DNA of 51,056 nucleotides from CAZGAQ01 sp964523405 (GTDB taxonomy: Bacteria; Planctomycetota; Phycisphaerae; UBA1845; Fen-1342), in the NCBI GenBank assembly GCA_964523405.1, contig CAZGAQ010000039.1, positions 1 through 51,056 of the forward strand, given 5' to 3'. The notes under the pieces are model-generated. The model was not told the origin of the DNA. It did not search any database and worked only from the letters and a program-made list of their open reading frames with translations. Shown piece after piece: positions 9,095 to 17,040 of the stretch. Numbering within the stretch: the first letter of the stretch is position 1; each line of letters opens with the position of its first letter. The position numbers and the translations under genes are program-made.

Positions 9095-9691
9095 ATGCCG
9101 TCCGCGCCACCCGGGACCTGTCCCATTTGCGACTACGACCTCCGCGGCCTGCCTCCGGCGCACCGCTGCCCGGAGTGCAACTTCGCGTACGACGAGTTCA
9201 CCCGCATTTGGCGCTGGCGCAACCCCACTTGGGCGCGTCTGAAACTCGCCCTGCTTGCCGCCATCCTTGGTGGATCCGTCACAGTCATGTTTGTGTTCCG
9301 AACCGGCTGGCTGGGGACATTCAACGTTTGTTGTTACGGCGCCGTGTTGGCCGTGTATATCGTCGACGCCCTCCGCCTGCACCCCCGCCGCGCCTTCCTC
9401 GCCATCACGCCCGCAGGCGTCCTGATCCGCGGCACGTCCACCTCCACGACACGCGTCGAGCACCAACCCTGGAAGGACGTCGGCCCCTTCCACATTGAGG
9501 AGCGCTGCCTCGACGTCGGCCTGACAGATGACCTGGAATCGGACGCGGGTTCGTTCCTGAACTCGTACGCCCTCAAACGCTTCCTCACGACCCCCGCCGA
9601 CGCGGAGGAGTTCGCCGCCGCGCTCGCGGCCGCCCGCGCCCGCTACACCCCGGAATCCAGTCCGCTCACCGCCCAGGAGACGTCGCCCTGA
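9095..9691 (+). CDS. Membrane protein with N-terminal planctomycete zinc ribbon
   Basis: 198 aa. Residues ~8-30 form a four-Cys zinc ribbon, CPICDYDLRGLP..HRCPEC, a hallmark of planctomycete membrane proteins of unknown function. Two membrane segments follow (LALLAAILGGSVTVMFVF and a second near CCYGAVLAVYIVDAL). The soluble C-terminal ~110 residues resemble the PH-like part of small membrane proteins (AFLAITPAGVLIRG...WKDVGPFHIEE) and may form a beta-sandwich. The frame is open far upstream, but only the ATG at 9095 leads into the ribbon and has a -10 at the right distance. Function not known. Confidence 0.8.
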   Translation: MPSAPPGTCPICDYDLRGLPPAHRCPECNFAYDEFTRIWRWRNPTWARLKLALLAAILGGSVTVMFVFRTGWLGTFNVCCYGAVLAVYIVDALRLHPRRAFLAITPAGVLIRGTSTSTTRVEHQPWKDVGPFHIEERCLDVGLTDDLESDAGSFLNSYALKRFLTTPADAEEFAAALAAARARYTPESSPLTAQETSP

Positions 9692-10079
9692 CAAGGGAGG
9701 GCCCGTTGCCCATCAACCGAACGCCCTCGTTGCCCCGGCCACCCCGCAACCACCGCCCGCCGCAACCTGCCGCCTTCGCCCCCCATCCACCGCCCCCCAC
9801 ACCCGTTCGACGTCCGCCCGCCGGCCGATGGCCGCTGCTTGACAACTCCTGCTTCCTTCGTGCCCTTCGTGTCCTCCGTGGTGACAACTCCTGTTCTCTT
9901 CGCGGTAAGGCAAAGGGGTCAGGGCGCGCGGCACGGTCCACCCGCCGCGCGCGCCCGTGCTGTGCGAGCCGTGCGGGAGCAACGTCGCTCTAGTGGCCGC
10001 CTGAACCGTTTTCGCTTATCGTCCCACTGGTCCGAGCGCCGCCGGCGCCGGAGTAGTTCTTGCGTCAGAGGAGCGCATC
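9692..10079. other. Intergenic repeat-bearing gap
   Basis: About 390 bp between the zinc-ribbon gene and the first GH172 gene. GACAACTCCTG occurs twice (9841-9851 and 9883-9893), and between them lies a reverse-oriented copy of the CACGAAGGA-type repeat. The remainder is proline-codon-rich GC text without a credible gene. TTATCG near 10016-10021 is a weak -10 candidate for the GH172 gene. Confidence 0.5.
9841..9893 (-). repeat. CACGAAGGA-type repeat (reverse copy) between direct repeats
   Basis: Reading the minus strand, the segment gives CACGGAGGACACGAAGGGCA followed by CGAAGGAAG, the same family as 8679-8712. It is bracketed by the 11-bp direct repeat GACAACTCCTG at 9841-9851 and 9883-9893. 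Confidence 0.55.
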
Positions 10080-11252
10080 ATGCAGATCGGCCATACGACC
10101 CTGACCAGCCTTGCCAAGCTGCGCGACTTCAAGTCGAAGCGTCTCAGCAGCTTTGACCGTACGGGCGGCAACAAGGATGCCATCACCATCGCCCCGGGCA
10201 AGAAGCTCGTCCTCGGCGAGATCGACGGCCCCGGTTGCATCAAGCACATCTGGTCGACCAACAGCCACGCCCACGATCGCGACGCGATGCGCAGCCTCAT
10301 GCTCCGCGTCTGGTGGGACGGCGAGGCCACGCCCAGCATCGAAGTCCCCGTCGCCGACTTCTTCGGCGGCGGCTTCGGCAACTGCGTGAATTTCTGGTCG
10401 CTGCCCCTGCAGATGAACCCCGACAAGGGCCGCGGCATGAACTGCTGGTTTCCGATGCCCTTCGCCCGCCACGCCCGCTTCGAAGTCCACAACGAGTGGC
10501 ACGAGCCGATCGATTTCTTCTACTACGTCGATCACGAGCTGTACCCAACCTGGGAAAAGGACCTGGCGTATTTCCACGCCCAGTGGCGCCGCGAGAACCC
10601 CACCCAGGGCTGGGGGCGCAAGGATCTCAAGGGCCCCAAGTACGTCGAGAATCTGCGCTGGTACTGGAAGACGCCCAACACGACCGGCGCTGAGAACTAC
10701 GTCATCCTCGACGCCAAGGGCCAGGGCCAGTACGTCGGCTGCCATCTCGACGTCGACTGCTACCACCGCGAGAAGAACGACTGGTACGGCGAAGGCGACG
10801 ACATGATCTTCATCGACGGCGAGCCCTGGCCGCCGAGCCTGCACGGCACCGGCACCGAGGACTACTTCAGCACGGCCTACTGCCCGCGCACGCCGTACAG
10901 CTCACCGTACTGCGGCATCACGCAGTACAACGGCGGCGAGTGGGGCCGCGAGGATCAGAACTGGCCGTTCCGCGGCAAGAACTCGCTGTACCGCTTCCAC
11001 ATCGAGGACCCGATCCGCTTCCGTAAGTCGATTCGCGTGACGATCGAGCACGGCCACAACAACAAGCTGACCAACGACTACAGCAGCACGGCGTACTGGT
11101 ACCAGATCGAGCCGCACGCGAAGTTCCCCAAGCTGCTGCCCGTCGCCAAACGTCTGGCCCGTCCGGATTGGCCGGCCTTTGAGCCGGAGCCCGGCGCCCC
11201 GGCCGGTCCGCCCGCATCGGCCACCCGGAAGCGCCGCGGCCAGAAGAAGTAG
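10080..11252 (+). CDS. DUF2961 / GH172-family glycoside hydrolase (copy 1)
   Basis: 390 aa. DUF2961 is now placed in glycoside hydrolase family GH172, whose studied members act on fructofuranosides and D-arabinan. Family landmarks are EIDGPGCIKHIW near the N-terminus, WWDGEATPSIEVPVADFF, a GMNCWFPMPF block, FHAQWRRENP, and the strongly conserved HGTGTEDYF (GTGTED at 256-261; E260 is a plausible catalytic Glu). The protein ends with a basic tail (TRKRRGQKK). There is no signal peptide, so it is probably cytoplasmic. The start has AGGAG about 9 nt upstream. A second family member is at 18501-19571. Substrate unknown. Confidence 0.88.
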   Translation: MQIGHTTLTSLAKLRDFKSKRLSSFDRTGGNKDAITIAPGKKLVLGEIDGPGCIKHIWSTNSHAHDRDAMRSLMLRVWWDGEATPSIEVPVADFFGGGFGNCVNFWSLPLQMNPDKGRGMNCWFPMPFARHARFEVHNEWHEPIDFFYYVDHELYPTWEKDLAYFHAQWRRENPTQGWGRKDLKGPKYVENLRWYWKTPNTTGAENYVILDAKGQGQYVGCHLDVDCYHREKNDWYGEGDDMIFIDGEPWPPSLHGTGTEDYFSTAYCPRTPYSSPYCGITQYNGGEWGREDQNWPFRGKNSLYRFHIEDPIRFRKSIRVTIEHGHNNKLTNDYSSTAYWYQIEPHAKFPKLLPVAKRLARPDWPAFEPEPGAPAGPPASATRKRRGQKK

Positions 11253-11292
11253 CGCCGGCGTCGGTCGCGAGAGCAAGTAGGAGGGCGCGTCC

Positions 11293-12213
11293 GTGGCGGA
11301 TGAGCGTAACACCGGCGGCGGGCCGGTCGTGACCCAGGCCGCGCAGGACTCCGGTGCGAAAGCCCCGCCACGCCCGCGCCGCCGTGGCCGCCGGCTGCTG
11401 GCGATCGTGCTCGTCACGCTCGGCCTCGCGTACGTCGGCATCTGCATCGGCGTCTATCTTGGCCAGACGCAGTTGCTGTATTTCCCGTCGCGCGCGTACG
11501 GTCTGCGGCCGAAGGACGCGCAGCTACCCTATGAGGAGCTGACGCTGCCGACGCCAGCCGGCACGACCATCGCGGCCTGGTACATAGCGCTGCCCCAGGG
11601 TACGCCGAACGGCAGCGTCATCTTCTGCCAGGGCAACGCCGGCAACATGTCGGAGCAAGTCGGCTCCGCCAAGTCGCTCTGTCGCCTCGGCTACAACGTG
11701 CTGCTCTTCGACTACGAGGGCTACGGCGGCAGCACGGGCGAGCCGAACGAAGCGGGGACCTATCGGGCGGCCGAGGCGGCGTGGAGCTACTTGACGCAGA
11801 CACGCGGCCAGCGTCCGGAGCAGATCGTCATCTTCGGGCGCTCGCTTGGTGGCGGCGTGGCCATCGAGTTGGCGCACCGGCACACGCCGGGGGCGCTCGT
11901 CGTCGAATGTACCTTCACGAGCATCGTTGACATGGGCGCCCACCAGTACCCGTATCTCCCGGTCGGGCTCATCTGCAAGAACCGCTACGAGTCGGTGAAG
12001 AAGGTGGGGCAGATCCGGTGCCCGAAGCTCTTCCTGCACGGCCGCGGTGATGAGCTCATCCCTCCGGAGATGGGGCGCCGGCTCTTTGCGGCCGCCGCGG
12101 AGCCGAAGGAGTTCATCGAGACGCCGGGCGGTCACAACGACGCCGGCTTCGAGCATGACCACGGGATAACGCAGCGCGTCGGGGCGTGGCTCGACGCCGC
12201 GTTGCAGCAGTAG
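11293..12213 (+). CDS. Membrane-anchored alpha/beta hydrolase (ABHD13/BEM46-like)
   Basis: 306 aa, GTG start with GGAGG upstream. An N-terminal cytoplasmic tail (~35 residues, basic at its end) leads into one membrane helix (LLAIVLVTLGLAYVGICIGVYL), then an alpha/beta hydrolase domain. The catalytic triad is visible: nucleophile S184 in GRSLGGG, Asp in LHGRGDELIP and His in PGGHNDAG. Oxyanion-hole region: FCQGNAGN. The order and spacing fit the BEM46/ABHD13 (YfhR-like) serine hydrolases, whose substrates are mostly unknown. It lies 40 bp after the GH172 gene in the same direction and may be co-transcribed with it. Confidence 0.85.
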   Translation: MADERNTGGGPVVTQAAQDSGAKAPPRPRRRGRRLLAIVLVTLGLAYVGICIGVYLGQTQLLYFPSRAYGLRPKDAQLPYEELTLPTPAGTTIAAWYIALPQGTPNGSVIFCQGNAGNMSEQVGSAKSLCRLGYNVLLFDYEGYGGSTGEPNEAGTYRAAEAAWSYLTQTRGQRPEQIVIFGRSLGGGVAIELAHRHTPGALVVECTFTSIVDMGAHQYPYLPVGLICKNRYESVKKVGQIRCPKLFLHGRGDELIPPEMGRRLFAAAAEPKEFIETPGGHNDAGFEHDHGITQRVGAWLDAALQQ

Positions 12214-12280
12214 CGCTAGTGCAGTGCCTCACAAAAAGTCGCGCATATCCAGGGTGGCGTGGGCGTCTCGCCCGCCGCGT

Positions 12281-12299
12281 GGCGGCCAAGATGGCCGCC
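12281..12299. repeat. Short perfect palindrome (REP-like)
   Basis: GGCGGCCA-AGA-TGGCCGCC: 8-bp perfect arms with a 3-nt loop, between the alpha/beta hydrolase gene and the convergent dehydrogenase gene. Without a T tract it may act as a REP-type 3'-end stabiliser rather than an intrinsic terminator. Confidence 0.5.
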
Positions 12300-12342
12300 C
12301 GACCCGCACAGATAATTCCGAGGCAGTATACTAGAAACGAGC

Positions 12343-12371
12343 GCGGGCACCGGCGCCGCGCCGATGCCCGC
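12343..12371 (-). terminator. Hairpin after the P5C dehydrogenase gene
   Basis: Arms GCGGGCACCGGCG (12343-12355) and CGCCGATGCCCGC (12359-12371) pair over 13 positions with one mismatch and a 3-nt loop. It starts 27 bp beyond the stop codon of the minus-strand gene. On that strand it is followed by GCTCGTTTCTAG, a weak T tract, so it is a possible terminator. Confidence 0.55.
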
Positions 12372-12397
12372 ACACCTCACATCCTCAGAGTAGTCCG

Positions 12398-13981
12398 CTA
12401 CAGCTTCTCGGTGATGCTCTTACCCTGCATGAACAGCAGCAGGTAATCGCGTCCGCCGGCCTTGCTGTCCGTGCCGGACATGTTGAACCCGCCGAAAGGC
12501 TGCACGTCCACGAACGCGCCCGTGCACTTGCGGTTGAGATACAGGTTCCCCGCGTGGAACTCGTGCCGCCCGCGTTCGAGCCGCATGCGATCGCGCGAGT
12601 ACAGCGCTCCGGTCAGCCCGAAGAGCGTGCCGTTGGCGATGTCGAGGGCATCGTCGAAATTGCGCGCTTTGATGATGCCGAGCGCCGGCCCGAAGATCTC
12701 CTCCTGCGCGATGCGGGCGTTGCGCTCGACGTCCGCGATGATCGTCGGCGGCAGGAAGTACCCGCCGCTCGGCACGCGCATGCCGCCAACTTCGCCGGCG
12801 CCGCTCTTGACCGCGCCGCCCAGCAGCAGCCGGCCTTCCTTCTTGCCGACTTCAACGTATTCGCTGATCGACTTGTAGGCGGCCGCGTCAATCACGGCAC
12901 CCATGAAGTTGTTCTCGGGCGCCGTCGTGTCGCCAACGACCAGTTTGCGGCTGCGCTCCACCACGCGCTCGACGACCTTGTCGTAGATGTCCTGCACGAG
13001 GATCGCCCGCGAACAGGCCGAGCACTTCTGCCCCTGGAAGCCGAACGCAGACGCCACGATGCCCTCCGCGGCGGCCTCGAGGTCGGCCGTCTCGTCGACC
13101 ACGATCGCGTCCTTGCCGCCCATCTCCAGCACGGAGCGCTTGAGCCACTTCTGGCCCTTGGCGATCTTGCCGCATTTCTCGAAGATGCGCAGGCCGACGT
13201 TCATCGAGCCGGTGAACCCGACGAAACGCGTCAGCGGGTGCTCGACGAGGTAGTCACCGATCTCGCCGCCCGACCCGGGGCAGTAGTTCAGCACGCCGTG
13301 CGGCAGCCCGGCTTCTTCCAGGATCTCCGCCATCTTCGCGGCGATGACGGGTGCGGTGCTCGCGGGCTTCAGCACGACGGTATTACCCGTGACGATCGCG
13401 GCCGTGGTCATGCCCGTGCAGATGGCCAAGGGGAAGTTCCAGGGCGGGACAATGATCCCCACGCCCAGGGGGATGTAGCGCACCTCGCTATCCTCGCCCG
13501 GCAGCGGTGTCACCGGCTGCGCCCCGCCGAGGCGGATCATCTCGCGCCCGTAGAACTCGAGGAAATCGATCGCCTCGGCCGTATCGGCGTAGGCCTCGAG
13601 CCAGCTCTTACTGACCTCGAAGCACATCCAGGCGGACAGTTCGTAGATGCGGCGGCGCATGATGGCCGCGGCCTTGAACAGGATGCGCGCCCGCGTCTCC
13701 GGGTCCACAAAGCGCCACGTCTGGAAGGTCCGTGCCGCGGTTTGAATGGCCTGTTCGGCCTGCTCGCGGCTGGCCTTGCTGACGTGTCCGACAACCGTAT
13801 CGCTGCTGGCCGGCATGTTCGAGACGATCTTCTGGTCCGTCTCGATCCGCTGCTCGCCGATGCGCAGCGGGTAGGTGCGTCCGAGCTGCTCGCGCACCCC
13901 CTGGAGTGCGGCGAGCATCTGCTGACGCGGCTGAGCGTCGGCGAAGTTGACGTACGGCTCAGGGCGATAGGGGATCAACAT
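12398..13981 (-). CDS. 1-pyrroline-5-carboxylate (L-glutamate gamma-semialdehyde) dehydrogenase
   Basis: 527 aa, aldehyde dehydrogenase superfamily. It oxidises glutamate gamma-semialdehyde (from P5C) to glutamate with NAD, the second step of proline breakdown. Signatures: WNFPLAICTGMTTAAIVTGNTVVLKPAS in the cofactor fold, catalytic Glu E286 in VLEMGGKD and nucleophile C320 in GFQGQKCSACSRAIL. Length and the N-terminal YRPEPYVNFAD / QQMLAAL features fit the RocA group rather than generic ALDHs. GGAG lies 8 nt before the ATG. No proline dehydrogenase gene is adjacent, so the substrate may come from a distant locus or from arginine/ornithine. Confidence 0.92.
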   Translation of the reverse strand: MLIPYRPEPYVNFADAQPRQQMLAALQGVREQLGRTYPLRIGEQRIETDQKIVSNMPASSDTVVGHVSKASREQAEQAIQTAARTFQTWRFVDPETRARILFKAAAIMRRRIYELSAWMCFEVSKSWLEAYADTAEAIDFLEFYGREMIRLGGAQPVTPLPGEDSEVRYIPLGVGIIVPPWNFPLAICTGMTTAAIVTGNTVVLKPASTAPVIAAKMAEILEEAGLPHGVLNYCPGSGGEIGDYLVEHPLTRFVGFTGSMNVGLRIFEKCGKIAKGQKWLKRSVLEMGGKDAIVVDETADLEAAAEGIVASAFGFQGQKCSACSRAILVQDIYDKVVERVVERSRKLVVGDTTAPENNFMGAVIDAAAYKSISEYVEVGKKEGRLLLGGAVKSGAGEVGGMRVPSGGYFLPPTIIADVERNARIAQEEIFGPALGIIKARNFDDALDIANGTLFGLTGALYSRDRMRLERGRHEFHAGNLYLNRKCTGAFVDVQPFGGFNMSGTDSKAGGRDYLLLFMQGKSITEKL

Positions 13982-14270
13982 ACCGGTCTCCGTTGCAGGG
14001 TGAAGTGAAAGCAGAAGTGCAGGTGCTGCTGTGGCCTTGTGGGGCCCTTGGCTCGCGCCTGGACGGATCCATGCCTGTGTTTGTATCCGCGAATCGTGGG
14101 CAGTTCAAGCGGGCGCCGCGTTAGCGAAGCGGTTCAAATCCGGAGCGCAGCGGGCCAGTTTCACTTTTGTAGTCAACCTGGCCCCGGGCGGCCCTTTGCG
14201 GCGCGCCCTTCCAGCACCACGCCCCGCGCCCTTAAGATGGCGACTCAATTCTCAACTAGCGAGGTGCGGC

Positions 14271-16442
14271 ATGGGCCCGATCGCAATGACGATCCTGCTA
14301 CTGGTCACCTTGTCCCTGTTCGCGTATTCCGCGTCGCGCCGCTGGCGCCTGCTGCGCGCGGCCGCCCGCCCGGAAAACCGGCTGGATCAGATTTCACGGC
14401 GGGTCGGTGCCGTGCTGACCTACGTCTTCGGGCAGCAGCGCATGCCGCGTTATCCCCTGGCGGGCTGGGCCCATATCCTCGTCTTCTTCGGCTTCATGGT
14501 GCTGCTGCTCAACTCGATCATGCTCTGGGTGCGGGGATACGTGACTGAGGGGCCAGTCGCGAACCTGTGGGTGTTTGGTGCAGACCAGCCGCTCGGCGCG
14601 GTGTATGCGCTGATCCGTGACATCTTTACGGCACTCGTCATCCTCGGCGTGCTGGCGTTCGTCTACAACCGCGTGGTGGCGCGCCTGCCGCGGCTCACGC
14701 TGAACCTGGAAGGCCTGCTGATCCTCGGCATCATCTTCACGATGATGGTGGCGGATCTGGTTTACGAGGGCGTGGAGATCAATGCTCCCCCCAATGACGG
14801 CAAGTGGTGCGCGGCGATGCCTTTTGCGTCGTTGACGGCGGTCCTGCTCCGCGCTCTCCCCGGCTCGACCCAGCATGTGCTTTGGCAGGTGGGGTTCTGG
14901 GTGCACTCGGCGCTGGTGCTGATCTTCCTGAACTTACTGCCGTACGGGAAGCATTTTCACGTACTCACGGTGGTGCCGAACGTCTTCGCGCGCCGGCTCA
15001 CGCCGCGCGGGCGCTTGCGGCCCGTGGAGGACATCGAGGGCAAGCTGGAACGCGAAGAGACGCTGGGCGTGAAACGCATCCAGGACTTCAGTTGGAAGGA
15101 CGTGCTCGACTTCTACACCTGCACCGAATGCGGACGCTGCAGCGACCAGTGCCCGGCGGCGAACACGGGCAAGCTGCTGTCGCCGAAGCACCTGATGATC
15201 GGCTTGCGGGACCACCTCTACACGCGAGCGCCGGAACTGCTCGCGCCGGCGGATCAGGTGCCGGCAGAGGCAGGCGGAAATGGCGCGGTAGGGGCTCCGG
15301 GGCGGCCCCACGGCACGCGCAGTCACTCGTCGGCGGCCGGCGGGGCGCCCGTCGGCGAGGCGCGCGGCACGGCGCAGTTCGTGCCGGCCTGGATCAACCC
15401 GAGCGTACTGTGGGCGTGCACGACCTGCGCGGCGTGCGAGGAGGAGTGCCCGGTCTTCATCACGTACATCGACAAGATCGTCGACCTGCGGCGCAACCTC
15501 GTCCTGGAACGCAGCGAGTTTCCCGAGCAACTGCAGACGGCGTTTCGCGGGCTGGAGACCGTCGGGAATCCGTACAGCTATCCGGCCGAGCAGCGGGCGG
15601 ACTGGGCGAGCGGACTGAACGTGCCGCTGATGGCGGAGAAGTCCGACGTGGAGTACTTGTACTGGGTGGGTTGCGCGGCGTCGTTCGACGATCGCTCGCG
15701 GAAGATCGCACAGGCATTTGCGCGACTCCTGCAGGCCGCGGGCGTGAGCTTCGCCATTCTCGGGCCGGAGGAGCAGTGCAACGGCGATCCGGCGCGGCGG
15801 GCGGGCAACGAGTACCTGTTCCAGATCCTGGCGAAGGCGAACATTGAGACGCTGCAGCGGTACAACGTGCGAAAGATCGTCACGACATGCCCGCACTGCT
15901 ACAACACTCTGAAAAACGAGTACCCTGACTTCGGCGGGCGGTTTGAGGTGACTCACCACAGCGAGCTGCTGGCGGAGTTGGTGCGCAACGGGCGGCTGCG
16001 GCCGAAGCGGCCGGTGAACCGGGACATTGCATTCCATGATGCGTGCTACCTGGGGCGGCACAACGGCGTGTACGACGCGCCGCGTGCCGTGCTGGCCGCG
16101 ATTCCGGGTGTGCGGCTGCACGAGGCCAAGGCGAGCCGGGATCGCGGCATGTGCTGCGGGGCGGGTGGGGCGCAAATGTGGAAGGAAGAGGAGGAGGGGA
16201 CGGCGCGGGTGAATCACGCCCGGCTGGAGCAGCTCAAGGTTGCGCTGCCGCTGGCGCGCGGCGGAGCCGCAGGCAGCGCTCCGCCAAGCGCTTCGGCAAC
16301 CAACCGCGGTTCCGACTGTGCCATCGCATCCGCCTGTCCGTTCTGCAAGACGATGCTGACCGATGGCCTTGCCGACCAGGGCGACGATTCGATCGGACAA
16401 CTGGATATCGCGGAAGTGCTCTGGCAGTCGCTGGAAGCGTGA
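14271..16442 (+). CDS. Membrane Fe-S oxidoreductase, EMO/FadF-like (ETF:quinone oxidoreductase candidate)
   Basis: 723 aa. The N-terminal ~240 residues carry several membrane helices resembling a NarI-type b-cytochrome (GWAHILVFFGFMVLLLNSIM and others). Two [4Fe-4S] motifs follow: CTECGRCSDQCP (from C284) and CTTCAACEEECP (from C383). Two heterodisulfide-reductase-type CCG modules end the protein (VGCAASFD..EEQCNGDPARR and FHDACYLGRHNG..GMCCGAGGAQMW). This order matches membrane oxidoreductases thought to pass electrons from electron-transfer flavoprotein to menaquinone. A ~40-residue Gly/Ala/Pro-rich insert (around 329-368) separates the clusters. Start chosen for GAGGTG just upstream. No etfAB genes are in the window, so the partner is inferred. 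Confidence 0.82.
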   Translation: MGPIAMTILLLVTLSLFAYSASRRWRLLRAAARPENRLDQISRRVGAVLTYVFGQQRMPRYPLAGWAHILVFFGFMVLLLNSIMLWVRGYVTEGPVANLWVFGADQPLGAVYALIRDIFTALVILGVLAFVYNRVVARLPRLTLNLEGLLILGIIFTMMVADLVYEGVEINAPPNDGKWCAAMPFASLTAVLLRALPGSTQHVLWQVGFWVHSALVLIFLNLLPYGKHFHVLTVVPNVFARRLTPRGRLRPVEDIEGKLEREETLGVKRIQDFSWKDVLDFYTCTECGRCSDQCPAANTGKLLSPKHLMIGLRDHLYTRAPELLAPADQVPAEAGGNGAVGAPGRPHGTRSHSSAAGGAPVGEARGTAQFVPAWINPSVLWACTTCAACEEECPVFITYIDKIVDLRRNLVLERSEFPEQLQTAFRGLETVGNPYSYPAEQRADWASGLNVPLMAEKSDVEYLYWVGCAASFDDRSRKIAQAFARLLQAAGVSFAILGPEEQCNGDPARRAGNEYLFQILAKANIETLQRYNVRKIVTTCPHCYNTLKNEYPDFGGRFEVTHHSELLAELVRNGRLRPKRPVNRDIAFHDACYLGRHNGVYDAPRAVLAAIPGVRLHEAKASRDRGMCCGAGGAQMWKEEEEGTARVNHARLEQLKVALPLARGGAAGSAPPSASATNRGSDCAIASACPFCKTMLTDGLADQGDDSIGQLDIAEVLWQSLEA

Positions 16443-16479
16443 CACGCCGTCGGCCGCGGTCTGCCGCGTCGTGTGCCGC

Positions 16480-16983
16480 TTACCGTGTGCGCTGCCACAG
16501 CCCCTTAAGCGTCTGAATCTGCCCCGCGTGATAGACGTCATGCAGCGCCACGCCGCGCAGTAACATCGCTGTGCTCACTTTGGACCCTGGTGGCGTAGCG
16601 GCCCAGCGCGCGGGGGCCAGCGTCCGGATCGCGTCGCGCAGGGCGGCGTGCTGCGCATCCAGGAGCGCGACGCATGCCCGCCACGCCGCCTCAGTCAGCG
16701 GGGCCTCGCGCCGGAACCAGTTGCTGCCCTTCAGCGGAAACGACCCGCGCTTCTCGCCCGTCAGGCGCCGCCGTGCCGCGTACTTCCAGTAGGCGCAGTG
16801 CACCGTGATGTCCGCGATGCTGTGTATTCCCCCGCGCGGCCGCCACCCCGCCTGCGCCGCGGTCACGCGCCGCAGGCTGCCGCGCAGATTCGTCCCATGC
16901 CAGGACTTGCGGTCGTAGCCCTCATCCAGGAGCGCCAGCACATGCTCCCGCGTGCCGCCGCGCGACGTCGCGTCCGCCTTCAT
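16480..16983 (-). CDS. DinB-fold (four-helix, metal-binding) protein
   Basis: 167 aa. DinB/YfiT-like proteins are four-helix bundles with a three-His metal site, several acting as thiol-dependent S-transferases. Here the first His lies in HSIADITVHCAYWKY, and the C-terminal pair is in ALHDVYHAGQI, the diagnostic H-x-x-Y-H-x-G-Q motif. The start has GAGGA 7 nt upstream. The gene is convergent with the Fe-S oxidoreductase, with only 37 bp between stops, and follows GH4 on the same strand. Substrate unknown. Confidence 0.82.
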   Translation of the reverse strand: MKADATSRGGTREHVLALLDEGYDRKSWHGTNLRGSLRRVTAAQAGWRPRGGIHSIADITVHCAYWKYAARRRLTGEKRGSFPLKGSNWFRREAPLTEAAWRACVALLDAQHAALRDAIRTLAPARWAATPPGSKVSTAMLLRGVALHDVYHAGQIQTLKGLWQRTR

Positions 16984-17040
16984 GACGATCCTCAGCTTGC
17001 GGCCGCCACCCCGGCCCGGACCTGCTGACGGGCCGCGGAG

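Noticed and set aside
14131..14155. GGTTCAAATCC resembling a tRNA T-arm
   Set aside because: No acceptor stem, D-arm or anticodon arm can be formed around it.
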